From Xestospongia muta (taxonomy: Eukaryota > Porifera > Demospongiae > Haplosclerida > Petrosiidae), in contig OY848921.1 in NCBI GenBank assembly GCA_963693285.1, forward strand, positions 3,839,497 through 3,903,496: a stretch of 64,000 nt of DNA, given 5' to 3'. Shown here in pieces: positions 24,201-39,200 of this stretch. The notes beneath the pieces were generated by a model, which did not search any database, had not been told where the DNA came from, and was given only the letters and a program-made list of their open reading frames with translations. The translations under genes and the position numbers were made by a program. Position 1 is the first letter of the stretch. Every line of letters starts with the position of its first letter.

Positions 24201-27200
24201 GAAAAGTAACACTATTTTATTACATGTAATTAACAAACATATATGATGATAGATATTGCAGTGTATTAGTCAATAATATATCAGGAAGTCATCTATATAA
24301 AAGTACAAAAGTGACAATAGTTAACAGATAACTTAACATAAAGAGCTATATGTTCCTAGGTCCTAGGAGTGGTGGTTTGATAGTATAGACCTAATTCCAA
24401 ATAATTTTATGTTTGTGTCTTGTTAAACAGTCTGGTTTTTACACTACATGTACCATACATTTATAATATTATTATTATGTACACAATGTATGACTGTAGT
24501 ATGTTTTACATGACAAAGTGGACAGATAGAAACAGTTTATTGTGATCAGAATATGTTTATACAATTAGTTTAGACGTTAGTAATGATGTTTTACAATTTA
24601 CAGTTTGTTTGTTTTACAATAGATTGGATGGACAGCCCTTCATTATGCAAGTGATAAAGGACATGTACATGTTGTTGAAGTATTAGTTAACCATGGAGCT
24701 GATATCAATGTTGTTACTAAGGTAATTCAGTTAGTGTATTTTACACTGCAGTTCATAATTTTTTGGTTTTGTTCATGAATGTTTGTAATCTATTTTAATC
24801 TGTGTACCACTACAATGTTCCATACTGAACATTGTCTGTTCAGTTACTTCATTTGAAAAATGTCCTTTACATAGTCCAGATAGTCATGATTTTCATCTTG
24901 TTGTCTTTACATAGTATCTTAAGGAAAACGTTATTTATCTTTCAAGGGCCATTTTAGTTGAATTTAACCAGTTTGATGTAATGAAGCAGGGCAAAGACAC
25001 TTTAGAAAAGTGTTCAACACAAACACTTAATTGATAATGCTGTGCTTGATCATGGACACTTGTTTACTTTTTACTACTAAGAACATAATATCTTCAATCT
25101 TCTAGTATGATTTTAGTCTTTAAGCACAAGCACTGAGCCCTTTATAGCATAATGTTTACAGGTCTTCAAAGCATTAGAAAAAGTGCTTTAGTTAGCTAAA
25201 CTGTAAAAACTCTTGAGTGTTGGTGCCATCTTGTTAGAGAATGTAATATAATAATGTCTAAATGTATAACAATTGTCTGTAATACTTTTATTTAATTTAT
25301 GTTTTATTTTACTCTATGTTTATGGTGCTGTGATTACTTGTTATCTTAATGTGTCCTTTAAAATATAATAGTCGGTAAGTGTGATTTAATAGTATAATTT
25401 CTAAGATTATGTAGTTCAATGTTGTCATTTTATTTACTACATTATTGTTTTTTCTCTATATTTACGATGCTATGAATACTTATTATCTTGATGTGTCCTT
25501 AAAAATATAATAGCCGGTAAGTTTGATATAATGTAGTATAATTTCTAGGTTTATATAGTACAATGTTGTCATTTTATTTATTACATTATTTTTTTTCTCT
25601 ATCTTTACGGTGCTATGAATGTTATGATCTTGATGTGTCCTTCAAAATATAATAGTTTGTAAGTGTGATATAATGTAGTATAATTTCTAAGTTTATATAG
25701 TACAGTGTTGTCATTTTATTTATTACTTTATTGTTTATTTCTCTACATTTACGGTGCTATGAAAACTTATGATCTTGATGTGTCCTTCAAAATATAATAG
25801 TTTGTAAGTGTGATATAATGTAGTATAATTTCTAAGTTTATATAGTACAGTGTTGTCATTTTATTTATTACATTATATTTTTTTTCTCTATCTTTACGGT
25901 GCTATGAATGTTATGATCTTGATGTGTCCTTCAAAATATAATAGTCGGTAAGTGTAATATAATGTAGTATAATATCTAAGTTTATATAGTACAATGTTGT
26001 CATTTTATTTATTACATTATTGTATTTTCTCTACATTTACGGTGCTATGAATACTTATGATCTTGATGTGTCCTCAAAATATAATAGTCGGTAAGTTTGA
26101 TATAATGTAGTATAATTTCTAAGTTTATATAGTACAGTGTTGTCATTTTATTTATTACATTATATTTTTTTTTCTACATTTATGGTGCTATGAATACTTA
26201 TGATCTTGATGTGTCCTTCAAAATATAATAGCCGGTAAGTTTATTATAATGTACTATGATTTCTAAGTTTATATAGTACAGTGTTGTCATTTTATTTATT
26301 ACATTATTGTTTTTTCTCTACATTTACGTTGCTATGAAAACTTATGATCTTGATGTGTCCTTCAAAATATAATAGTTTGTAAGTGTGATATAATGTAGTA
26401 TAATTTCTAAGTTTATATAGTACAGTGTTGTCATTTTATTTATTACTTTATTGTTTATTTCTCTACATTTACGGTGCTATGAAAACTTATGATCTTGATG
26501 TGTCCTTCGAAATATAATAGTCGGTAAGTGTAATATAATGTAGTATAATATCTAAGTTTATATAGTACAATGTTGTCATTTTATTTATTACATTATTGTA
26601 TTTTCTCTACCTTTACGGTGCTATGAATACTTATGATCTTGATGTGTCCTTCAAAATATAATAGCTGGTAAGTGTGATATAATGTAGTATAATATCTAAG
26701 TTTATATAGTACAATGTTGTTATTTTATTTGGTACATTATTGTTTTTTCTCTACATTTACTGTGCTATGAATACTTATGATCTTGATGTGTCCTTCATAA
26801 TATAATAGCCGGTAAGTGTGATATAATGTAGTATAATATCTAAGTTTATATAGTACAGTGTTGTCATTTTATTTATTACATTATATTTTTTTTCTCTACA
26901 TTTACGGTGCTATGAATACTTATGATCTTGATGTGTCCTTCAAAATATAATAGTCGGTAAGTGTGATATAATGTAGTATAATTTCTAAGTTTATATAGTA
27001 CAGTGTTGTCATTTTATTTATTACATTATTGTTTTTTCTCTACCTTTACGGTGCTATGAATACTTATGATCTTGATGTGTCCTTCAAAATATAATAGTCG
27101 GTAAATGTGATATAATGTAGTATAATATCTAAGTTTATATAGTACAATGTTGTCATTTTATTTATTACATTATTTTTTTTTTCTACATTTATGGTGCTAT

Positions 27201-30200
27201 GAATACTTATGATCTTGATGTGTCCTTCAAAATATAATAGCCGGTAAGTTTGATATAATGTAGTATAATTTCTAAATTTATATAGTACAGTGTTGTCATT
27301 TTATTTATTACATTATATCTTTTTTTCTACATTTATGGTGCTATGAATACTTATGATCTTGATGTGTCCTTCAAAATATAATAGGGGGTAAGTTTGATAT
27401 AATGTAGTAAAATTTCTAAGTTTATATAGTACAGTGTTGTCATTTTATTTATTACATTATATTTTTTTCTACATTTATGGTGCTATGAATACTTATGATC
27501 TTGATGTGTCCTTCTAAATATAATAGGGGGTAAGTTTGATATAATGTAGTGTAATTTCTAAGTTTATATAGTACAGTGTTGTCATTTTATTTGTTACATT
27601 ATATTTTTTTTACATTTATGGTGCTCTGAATACTTATGATCTTGATGTGTCCTTCAAAATATAATAGCTGGTAAGTTTGATATAATGTAGTATAATTTCT
27701 AAGTCTATTTAGTAGTATGATGTTGTTATTTTATGTGTTTTAGTATATTTTCCTAATTTATGTAAATGTTTTCAGGTAGGATCTACTCCAGTCATGTTAG
27801 CAGTAATGAATGGACACAAAGATGTTGTATTGCTTTTAATGCAGAAAGGAGCCAATCTAGGCCATGTTAACAAAGTAAGTGTTCACATACTTATCTTATA
27901 TTATGAACTATGTATAACTGAAAGTTAAAAAGCAAGTTATTTGTCCTTAAAAGACTGTCATTATGTGTTATATAAAGGTTCAATTGTTTTTGATATAATA
28001 ACGATAATATGATACAAAGGTCTTATCATAATTTGATAAAAAGTGATAAATGTTCCTTTCATTACTTGTACATCTATTAGTTTTCAAATTAATGTCACTA
28101 GAGACCAAGAGATGATGAAACGTCTTGTTTTTCATAATTGTTTGAATGACCAGTTGAGGAGCACATATAAATGTAGTAGTAAAGGTTATAATGTAAAGTG
28201 ATAACTTGTTGAGTTTTAACAATAGAAATTCTAGTGCAATAGAAAATAGAGAAACAGTGTTTGTCATAGAAACTATAAATATTTGTAATCTACTTCCTAT
28301 TGTTGAATATCAGTATAGGTATTTGTATGTTAAGTCTTGTTTTCCATCCTTTTGTCTCATTTGTATGCTTATTGATAAAGTTAACAAGTATACAATTTAA
28401 AGGTTGTCATTGTTTATTTTATAAATATAGACAGAAAAGTAACACTATTTTATTACATGTAATTAACAAACATATATGATGATAGATATTGCAGTGTATT
28501 AGTCAATAATATATCAGGAAGTCATCTATATAAAAGTACAAAAGTGACAATAGTTAACAGATAACTTAACATAAAGAGCTATATGTTCCTAGGTCCTAGG
28601 AGTGGTGGTTTGATAGTATAGACCTAATTCCAAATAATGTTATGTTTGTGTCTTGTTAAACAGTCTGGTTTTTACACTACATGTACCATACATTTATAAT
28701 ATTATTATTATGTACACAATGTATGACTGTAGTATGTTTTACATGACAAAGTGGACAGATAGAAACAGTTTATTGTGATCAGAATATGTTTATACAATTA
28801 GTTTAGACGTTAGTAATGATGTTTTACATTTTACAGTTTGTTTGTTTTACAATAGATTGGATGGACAGCCCTTCATTATGCAAGTGATAAAGGACATGTA
28901 CATGTTGTTGAAGTATTAGTTAACCATGGAGCTGATATCAATGTTGTTACTAAGGTAATTCAGTTAGTGTATTTTACACTGTAGTTCATAATTTTTTGGT
29001 TTTGTTCATGAATGTTTGTAATCTATTTTAATCTGTGTACCACTACAATGTTCCATACTGAACGTTGTCTGTTCAGTTACTTCATTTGAAAAATGTCCTT
29101 TACATAGTCCAGATAGTCATGATTTTCATCTTGTTGTCTTTACATAGTATCTTAAGGAAAACGTTATTTATCTTTCAAGGGCCATTTTAGTTGAATTTAA
29201 CCAGTTTGATGTAATGAAGCAGGGCGAAGACACTTTAGAAAAGTGTTCAACACAAACACTTAATTAATAATGCTGTGCTTGATCATGGACACTTGTTTAC
29301 TTTTTACTACTAAGAACATAATATCTTCAATCTTCTAGTATGATTTTAGTCTTTAAGCACAAGCACTGAGCCCTTTATAGCATAATGTTTACAGGTCTTC
29401 AAAGCATTAGAAAAAGTGCTTTAGTTAGCTAAACTGTAAAAACTCTTGAGTGTTGGTGCCATCTTGTTAGAGAATGTAATATAATAATGTCTAAATGTAT
29501 AACAATTGTCTGTAATACTTTTATTTAATTTATGTTTTATTTTACTCTATGTTTATGGTGCTGTGATTACTTGTTATCTTAATGTGTCCTTTAAAATATA
29601 ATAGTCGGTAAGTGTGATATAATAGTATAATTTCTAAGATTATGTAGTTCAATGTTGTCATTTTATTTACTACATTATTGTTTTTACTCTATATTTACGA
29701 TGCTATGAATACTTATGATCTTGATGTGTCCTTCAAAATATAATAGTCGGTAAGTGTGATATAATGTAGTATAATTTCTAAGTTTATATAGTAGTGTTGT
29801 CATTTTTTACTACATTATTGTTTTTTTTCTCTGTATTTATGGTGCTATGAATACTTATAATCTTGATGTGTCCTTCAAAATACAATAGTTTGTAAGTTTG
29901 ATATAATGTAGTATAATTTCTAAGTTTATATAGTACAGTGTTGTCATTTTATTTATTACATTATTGTTTTTTTTCTACATTTATGGTGCTATGAATACTT
30001 ATGATCTTGATGTGTCCTTCAAAATATAATAGTTTGTAAGTTTGATATAATGTAGTATAATTTCTAAGTTTATATAGTACAGTGTTGTCATTTTTTACTA
30101 CATTATTGTTTTTTTTCTCTACATTTATAATGCTATAAATACTTATGATCTTGATGGGTCCTTTAAAATATAATAGTCGGTAAGTGTGATATAATAGTAT

Positions 30201-33200
30201 AATTTCTAAGTTTATATAGTACAGTGTTGTCATTTTATTTACTACATTATTGTTTTTTTCTCTACATTTATGGTGCTATGAATACTTATGATCTTGATGT
30301 GTCCTTCAAAATATAATAGCCAGTAAGTTTAATATAATGTAGTATAATTTCTAAGTCTATTTAGTAGTATGATGTTGTTATTTTATGTGTTTTGGTATAT
30401 TTTCCTAATATATGTAAATGTATTATCTTAATGTTTTCAGGAAGGATCTACTCCAGTCATGTTAGCAATAATGAATGAACACAAAGATGTTGTATTGCTT
30501 TTAATGCAGAAAGGAGCCAATCTAGACCATGTTAACAAAGTAAGTGTTCACATACTTATCTTATATTATGAACTATGTATAACTGAAAGTTAAAAAGCAA
30601 GTTATTTGTCCTTAAAAGACTGTCATTATGTGTTATATAAAGGTTCAATTGTTTTTGATATAATAACGATAATATGATACAAAGGTCTTATCATAATTTG
30701 ATAAAAAGCGATAAATGTTCCTTTCATTACTTGTACATCTATTAGTTTTCAAATTAATGTCACTAGAGACCAAGAGATGATGAAACGTCTTGTTTTTCAT
30801 AATTGTTTCAATGACCAGTTGAGGAGCACATATAAATGTAGTAGTAAAGCTTATAATGTAAAGTGATAACTTGTTGAGTTTTAAGTTGTTCTATTGCAAT
30901 AGAAAATAGAGAAACAGTGTTTGTCATAGAAACTATAAATATTTGTAATCTACTTCCTATTGTTGAATACCAGTATAGGTATTTGTATGTTGAGGTAATG
31001 ACTTGTACATAGTATCTGTTTGTCCATTAATATCTAATGTTGATTATTAATGGACTAGTTTATCTGTTTACTAACTATTGTTTTTACAACAGTTAATGAT
31101 ATTATTTAAGTCTTGTTTTCCATCCTTTTGTCTCATTTGTATGCTTATTGATAAAGTTAACAAGTATACAATTTAAAGGTTGTCATTGTTTATTTTATAA
31201 ATATAGACAGAAAAGTAACACTATTTTATACATGTAATTAACAGACATATATGATGATAGATATTGCAGTGTATTAGTCAATAATATATCAGGAAGTCAT
31301 CTATATAAAGTACAAAAGTGACAATAGTTAACAGATAACTTAACATAAAGAGCTATATGTTCCTAGGTCCTAGGAGTGGTGGTTTGATAGTATAGACCTA
31401 ATTCCAAATAATGTTATGTTTGTGTCTTGTTAAACAGTCTGGTTTTTACACTACATGTACCATACATTTATAATATTATTATTATGTACACAATGTATGA
31501 CTGTAGTATGTTTTACATGACAAAGTGGACAGATAGAAACAGTTTATTGTGATCAGAATATGTTTATACAATTAGTTTAGACGTTAGTAATGATGTTTTA
31601 CATTTTACAGTTTGTTTGTTTTACAATAGGATGGATGGACAGCCCTTCATTATGCAAGTGATAAAGGACATGTACATGTTGTTGAAGTATTAGTTAACCA
31701 TGTAGCTGATATCAATGTTGTTACTAAGGTAATTCAGTTAGTGTATTTTACACTGTAGTTCATAATTTTTTGGTTTTGTTCATGAATGTTTGTAATCTAT
31801 TTTAATCTGTGTACCACTACAATGTTCCATACTGAACGTTGTCTGTTCAGTTACTTCATTTTGAAAAATGTCCTTTACATAGTCCAGATAGTCATGATTT
31901 TCATCTTGTTGTCTTTACATAGTATCTTAAGGAAAACGTTAATTATCTTTCAAGGGCCATTTTAGTTCAATTTAACCAGTTTGATGTAATGAAGCAGGGC
32001 GAAGACACTTTAGAAAAATGTTCAACACAAACACTTAATTAATAATGCTGTGCTTGATCACGGACACTTGTTTACTTTTTACTACTAAGAACATAATATC
32101 TTCAATCTTCTAGTATGATTTTAGTTTTAAGCACAAGCACTGAGCCCTTTATAGCATAATGTTTACAGGTCTTCAAAGCATTAGAAAAAGTGCTTTAGTT
32201 AGCTAAACTGTAAAAACTCTTGAGTGTTGGTGCCATCTTGTTAGAGAATGTAATATAATAATGTCTAAATGTATAACATTTGTCTGTAGTACTTTTATTT
32301 AATTTATGTTTTATTTTACTCTATGTTTATGGTGCTGTAATTACTTGTCATCTTAATGTGTCCTTTAAAATAAAATAGTCGGTAAGTGTGATATAATAGT
32401 ATAATTTCTAAGATTATATAGTTCAATGTTGTCATTTTATTTACTACATTATTGTTTTTTCTCTACATTTACGGTGCTATGAAAACTTATGATCTTGATG
32501 TGTCCTTTAAAATATAATAGCCAGTAAGTGTGATATACTGTAGTATAATTTCTAAGATTATGTAGTTAAATGTTGTCATTTTATTTACTACATTATTGTT
32601 TATTTCTCTACATTTACGGTGCTATGAATACTTATGATCTTGATGTGTCCTTCAAAATATAATAGTCGGTAAGTGTGATATAATGTAGTATAATATCTAA
32701 GTTTATATAGTACAATGTTGTCATTTTATTTACTACATTATTGTTTTTTCTCTATATTTACGCTGCTATGAAAACTTATTATCTTGATGTGTCCTTTAAA
32801 ATATAATAGTCAGTAAGTGTGATATACTGTAGTATAATTTCTAAGATTATGTAGTTAAATGTTGTCATTTTATTTACTACATTATTGTTTATTTCTCTAC
32901 ATTTACGGTGCTATGAATACTTATGATCTTGATGTGTCCTTCAAAATATAATAGTCGGTAAGTGTGATATAATGTAGTATAATATCTAAGTTTATATAGT
33001 ACAATGTTGTCATTTTATTTATTACATTATATTTTTTTTCTACATTTATGGTGCTATGAATACTTATGATCTTGATGTGTCCTTCAAAATATAATAGTCG
33101 GTAAGTGTGATATAATGTAGTATAATATCTAAGTTTATATAGTACAATGTTGTCATTTTATTTATTACATTATATTTTTTTTCTACATTTATGGTGCTAT

Positions 33201-36200
33201 GAATACTTATGATCTTGATGTGTCCTTCAAAATATAATAGTTTGTAAGTTTGATATAATGTAGTATAATATCTAAGTTTATATAGTACAGTGTTGTCATT
33301 TTATTTATTACATTATTGTTTTTTCTCTACATTTACGGTGCTATGAATCTTATGATCTTGATGTGTCCTTCAAAATATAATAGTTGGTAAGTGTAATATA
33401 ATGTAGTATAATTTCTAAGTTTATATAGTACAGTGTTGTCATTTTTTACTACATTATTGTTTTTATTCTCTGTATTTATGGTGCTCTGAATACTTATGAT
33501 CTTGATGTGTCCTTCAAAATATAATAGTCAGTAAGTGTGATATAATGTAGTATAATTTCTAAGTTTATATAGTACAGTGTTGTCATTTTATTTATTACAT
33601 TATATTTTTTTACTACATTTATGGTGCTATGAATACTTATGATCTTGATGTGTCCTTCAAAATATAATAGTCGGTAAGTTTGATATAATGTAGTATAATT
33701 TCTAAGTTTATATAGTACAGTGTTGTCATTTTATTTATTACATTATTGTTTTTTCTCTACCTTTACGGTGCTATGAATACTTATGATCTTGATGTGTCCT
33801 TCAAAATATAATAGTCGGTAAGTGTGATATAATGTAGTATAATTTCTAAGTTTATATAGTACAGTGTTGTCATTTTATTTATTACATTATATTTTTTTTC
33901 TACATTTATGGTGCTATGAATACTTATGATCTTGATGTGTCCTTCAAAATATAATAGCCGGTAAGTTTGATATAATGTAGTATAATTTCTAAGTTTATAT
34001 AGTACAGTGTTGTCATTTTATTTATTACATTATTGTTTTTTCTCTACATTTACGGTGCTATGAATGTTATGATCTTGATGTGTCCTTCAAAATATAATAG
34101 TTTGTAAGTGTGATATAATGTAGTATAATTTCTAAGTTTATATAGTACAGTGTTGTCATTTTATTTATTACTTTATTGTTTATTTCTCTACATTTACGGT
34201 GCTATGAAAACTTATGATCTTGATGTGTCCTTCGAAATATAATAGTTGGTAAGTGTAATATAATTGAGTATAATATCTAAGTTTATATAGTACAATGTTG
34301 TTATTTTATTTATTACATTATTGTTTTTTCTCTACATTTACGGTGCTATGAATACTTATGATCTTGATGTGTCCTTCAAAATATAATAGCTGGTAAGTGT
34401 ATAATAATGTAGTATAATATCTAAGTTTATATAGTACAATGTTGTTATTTTATTTATTACATTATTGTTTTTTCTCTACATTTACTGTGCTATGAATACT
34501 TATGATCTTAATGTGTCCTTCAAAATATAATAGCCGGTAAGTGTGATATAATGTAGTATAATATCTAAGTTTATATAGTACAGTGTTGTCATTTTATTTA
34601 TTACATTATATTTTTTTCTCTACATTTATGGTGCTATGAATACTTATGATCTTGATGTGTCCTTCAAAATATAATAGCTGGTAAGTTTGATATAATGTAG
34701 TATAATTTCTAAGTTTATATAGTACAGTGTTGTCATTTTATTTATTACATTATTGTTTTTTCTCTACCTTTACGGTGCTATGAATACTTATGATCTTGAT
34801 GTGTCCTTCAAAATATAATAGTCGGTAAGTGTGATATAATGTAGTATAATTTCTAAGTTTATATAGTACAGTGTTGTCATTTTATTTATTACATTATTGT
34901 TTTTTCTCTACCGTTACGGTGCTATGAATACTTATGATCTTGATGTGTCCTTCAAAATATAATAGTCGGTAAGTGTGATATAATGTAGTATAATATCTAA
35001 GTTTATATAGTACAATGTTGTCATTTTATTTATTACATTATATTTTTTTTCTACATTTATGGTGCTATGAATACTTATGATCTTGATGTGTCCTTCAAAA
35101 TATAATAGCCGGTAAGTTTGATATAATGTAGTATAATTTCTAAGTTTATATAGTACAGTGTTGTCATTTTATTTATTACATTATATTTTTTTTCTACATT
35201 TATGGTGCTATGAATACTTATGATCTTGATGTGTCCTTCAAAATATAATAGCCGGTAAGTTTGATATAATGTAGTATAATTTCTAAGTTTATATAGTACA
35301 GTGTTGTCATTTTATTTATTACATTATATTTTTTTCTCTACATTTATGGTGCTATGAATACTTATGATCTTGATGTGTCCTTCAAAATATAATAGCCGGT
35401 AAGTTTGATATAATGTAGTAAAATTTCTAAGTTTATATAGTACAGTGTTGTCATTTTATTTATTACATTATATTTTTTTTCTACATTTATGGTGCTATGA
35501 ATACTTATGATCTTGATGTGTCCTTCAAAATATAATAGCTGGTAAGTTTGATATAATGTAGTATAATTTCTAAGTTTATATAGTACAATGTTGTCATTTT
35601 ATTTATTACATTATATTTTTTTTTCTACATTTATGGTGCTATGAATACTTATGATCTTGATGTGTCCTTCAAAATATAATAGCCGGTAAGTTTGATATAA
35701 TGTAGTATAATTTCTAAGTCTATTTAGTAGTATGATGTTGTTATTTTATGTGTTTTAGTATATTTTCCTAATTTATGTAAATGTTTTCAGGAAGGATCTA
35801 CTCCAGTCATGTTAGCAGTAAGGAATGGACACAAAGATGTGGTATTGCTTTTAATGCAGAAAGGAGCCAATCTAGGCCATGTTAACAAAGTGAGTGTTCA
35901 CATACTTATCTTATATTATGAACTATGTATAACTGAAAGTTAAAAAGCAAGTTATTTGTCCTTAAAAGACTGTCATTATGTGTTATATAAAGGTTCAATT
36001 GTTTTTGATATAATAACGATAATATGATACAAAGGTCTTATCATAATTTGATAAAAAGCGATAAATGTTCCTTTCATTACTTGTACATCTATTAGTTTTC
36101 AAATTAATGTCACTAGAGACCAAGAGATGATGAAACGTCTTGTTTTTCATAATTGTTTGAATGACCAGTTGAGGAGCACATATAAATGTAGTAGTAAAGC

Positions 36201-39200
36201 TTATAATGTAAAGTGATAACTTGTTGAGTTTTAAGTTGTTCTATTGCAATAGAAAATAGAGAAACAGTGTTTGTCATAGAAACTATAAATATTTGTAATC
36301 TACTTCCTATTGTTGAATATCAGTATAGGTATTTGTATGTTGAGGTAATGACTTGTACATAGTATCTGTTTGTCCATTAATATCTAATGTTGATTATTAA
36401 TGGACTAGTTTATCTGTTTACTAACTATTGTTTTTACAACAGTTAATGAGATTATTTAAGTCTTGTTTTCCATCCTTTTGTCTCATTTGTATGCTTATTG
36501 ATAAAGTTAACAAGTATACAATTTAAAGGTTGTCATTGTTTATTTTATAAATATAGACAGAAAAGTAACACTATTTTATACATGTAATTAACAGACATAT
36601 ATGATGATAGATATTGCAGTGTATTAGTCAATAATATATCAGGAAGTCATCTATATAAAGTACAAAAGTGACAATAGTTAACAGATAACTTAACATAAAG
36701 AGCTATATGTTCCTAGGTCCTAGGAGTGGTGGTTTGATAGTATAGACCTAATTCCAAATAATTTTATGTTTGTGTCTTGTTAAACAGTCTGGTTTTTACA
36801 CTACAAGTACAGTACATTAATAATAATTATTATTATTATGTACACAATGTATGACTGTAGTATGTTTTACATGACAAAGTGGACAGATAGAAACAGTTTA
36901 TTATGATCAGTATATGTTTATACAATTAGTTTAGACTTTAGTAATGATGTTTTACAATTTACAGTTTGTTTGTTTTACAATAGGATGGATGGACAGCCCT
37001 TCATTATGCAAGTGATAAAGGACATGTACATGTGGTTGAAGTATTAGTTAACCATGTAGCTGATATCAATGTTGTTACTAAGGTAATTCAGTTAGTGTAT
37101 TTTACACTGTAGTTCATAATTTTTTGGTTTTGTTCATGAATGTTTGTAATCTATTTTAATCTGTGTACCACTACAATGTTCCATACTGAACTTTGTGTGT
37201 TCAGTTACTTCATTTGAAAAATGTCCTTTACATAGTCCAGATAGTCATGATTTTCATCTTGTTGTCTTTACATAGTATCTTAAGGAAAACGTTATTTATC
37301 TTTCAAGGGCCATTTTAGTTGAATTTAACCAGTTTGATGTAATGAAGCAGGGCAAAGACACTTTAGAAAAGTGTTCAACACAAACACTTAATTAATAATG
37401 CTGTGCTTGATCATGGACACTTGTTTACTTTTTACTACTAAGAACATAATAACTTCAATCTTCTAGTATGATTTTAGTTTTAAGCACAAACACTGAGCCC
37501 TTTATAGCATAATGTTTACAGGTCTTCAAAGCATTAGAAAAAGTGCTTTAGTTAGCTAAACTGTAAAAACTCTTGAGTGTTGGTGCCATCTTGTTAGAGA
37601 ATGTAATATAATAATGTCTAAATGTATAACAATTGTCTGTAATACTTTTATTTAATTTATGTTTTATTTTACTCTCCGTTTATGGTGCTGTGATTACTTG
37701 TTATCTTAATGTGTCCTTTAAAATATAATAGTCGGTAAGTGTGATATAATAGTATAATTTGTAAGATTATGTAGTTCAATGTTGTCATTTTATTTACTAC
37801 ATTATTGTTTTTACTGTATATTTACGATGCTATGAATACTTATGATCTTGATGTGTCCTTCAAAATATAATAGTCGGTAAGTGTGATATAATGTAGTATA
37901 ATTTCTAAGTTTATATAGTAGTGTTGTCATTTTTTACTACATTATTGTTTTTTTCTCTACATTTATGGTGCTATGAATACTTATGATCTTGATGTGTCCT
38001 TCAAAATATAATAGTCGGTAAGTGTGATATAATAGTATAATTTCTAAGTTTATATAGTACAGTGTTGTCATTTTATTTACTACATTATTGTTTTTTTTCT
38101 CTACATTTATGGTGCTATGAATACTTATGATCTTGATGTGTCCTTCAAAATATAATAGCCAGTAAGTTTAATATAATGTAGTATAATTTCTAAGTCTATT
38201 TAGTAGTATGATGTTGTTATTTTATGTGTTTTGGTATATTTTCCTAATACATGTAAATGTATTATCTTAATGTTTTCAGGAAGGATCTACTCCAGTCATG
38301 TTAGCAGTAAGGAATGGACACAAAGATGTGGTATTGCTTTTAATGCAGAAAGGAGCCAATCTAGACCATGTTAACAAAGTAAGTGTTCACATACTTATCT
38401 TATATTATGAACTATGTATAACTGAAAGTTAAAAAGCAAGTTATTTGTCCTTAAAAGACTGTCATTATGTGTTATATAAAGGTTCAATTATTTTTGATAT
38501 AATAACGATAATATGATACAAAGGTCTTATATTTGATAAAAAGCGATAAATGTTCCTTTCATTACTTGTACATCTATTAGTTTTCAAATTAATGTCACTA
38601 GAGACCAAGAGATGATGAAACGTCTTGTTTTTCATAATTGTTTGAATGACCAGTTGAGGAGCACATATAAATGTAGTAGTAAAGCTTATAATGTAAAGTG
38701 ATAACTTGTTGAGTTTTAAGTTGTTCTATTGCAATAGAAAATAGAGAAACAGTGTTTGTCATAGAAACTATAAATATTTGTAATCTACTTCCTATTGTTG
38801 AATACCAGTATAGGTATTTGTATGTTGAGGTAATGACTTGTACATAGTATCTGTTTGTCCATTAATATCTAATGTTGATTATTAATGGACTAGTTTATCT
38901 GTTTACTAACTATTGTTTTTACAACAGTTAATGATATTATTTAAGTCTTGTTTTCCATCCTTTTATCTCATTTGTATGCTTATTGATAAAGTTAACAAGT
39001 ATACAATTTAAAGGTTGTCATTGTTTATTTTATAAATATAGACAGAAAAGTAACACTATTTTATTACATGTAATTAACAAACATATATGATGATAGATAT
39101 TGCAGTGTATTAGTCAATAATATATCAGGAAGTCATCTATATAAAGTACAAAAGTGACAATAGTTAACAGATAACTTAACATAAAGAGCTATATGTTCCT

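Noticed and set aside
27980..28267. Reverse-strand open frame in the B3-A4 spacer (also at 43124-43378)
   Set aside because: It lies in a duplicated intron block on the strand opposite the gene and is broken in other copies. Similarity between the copies reflects the segmental duplication.
28206..28400. Plus-strand 64-codon frame in the same spacer
   Set aside because: Present only because of the deletion in this copy; no domain, and it crosses conserved intron sequence.
29961..30233. Reverse-strand frame across satellite monomers
   Set aside because: Repeats with the monomer period; a by-product of the tandem repeat.
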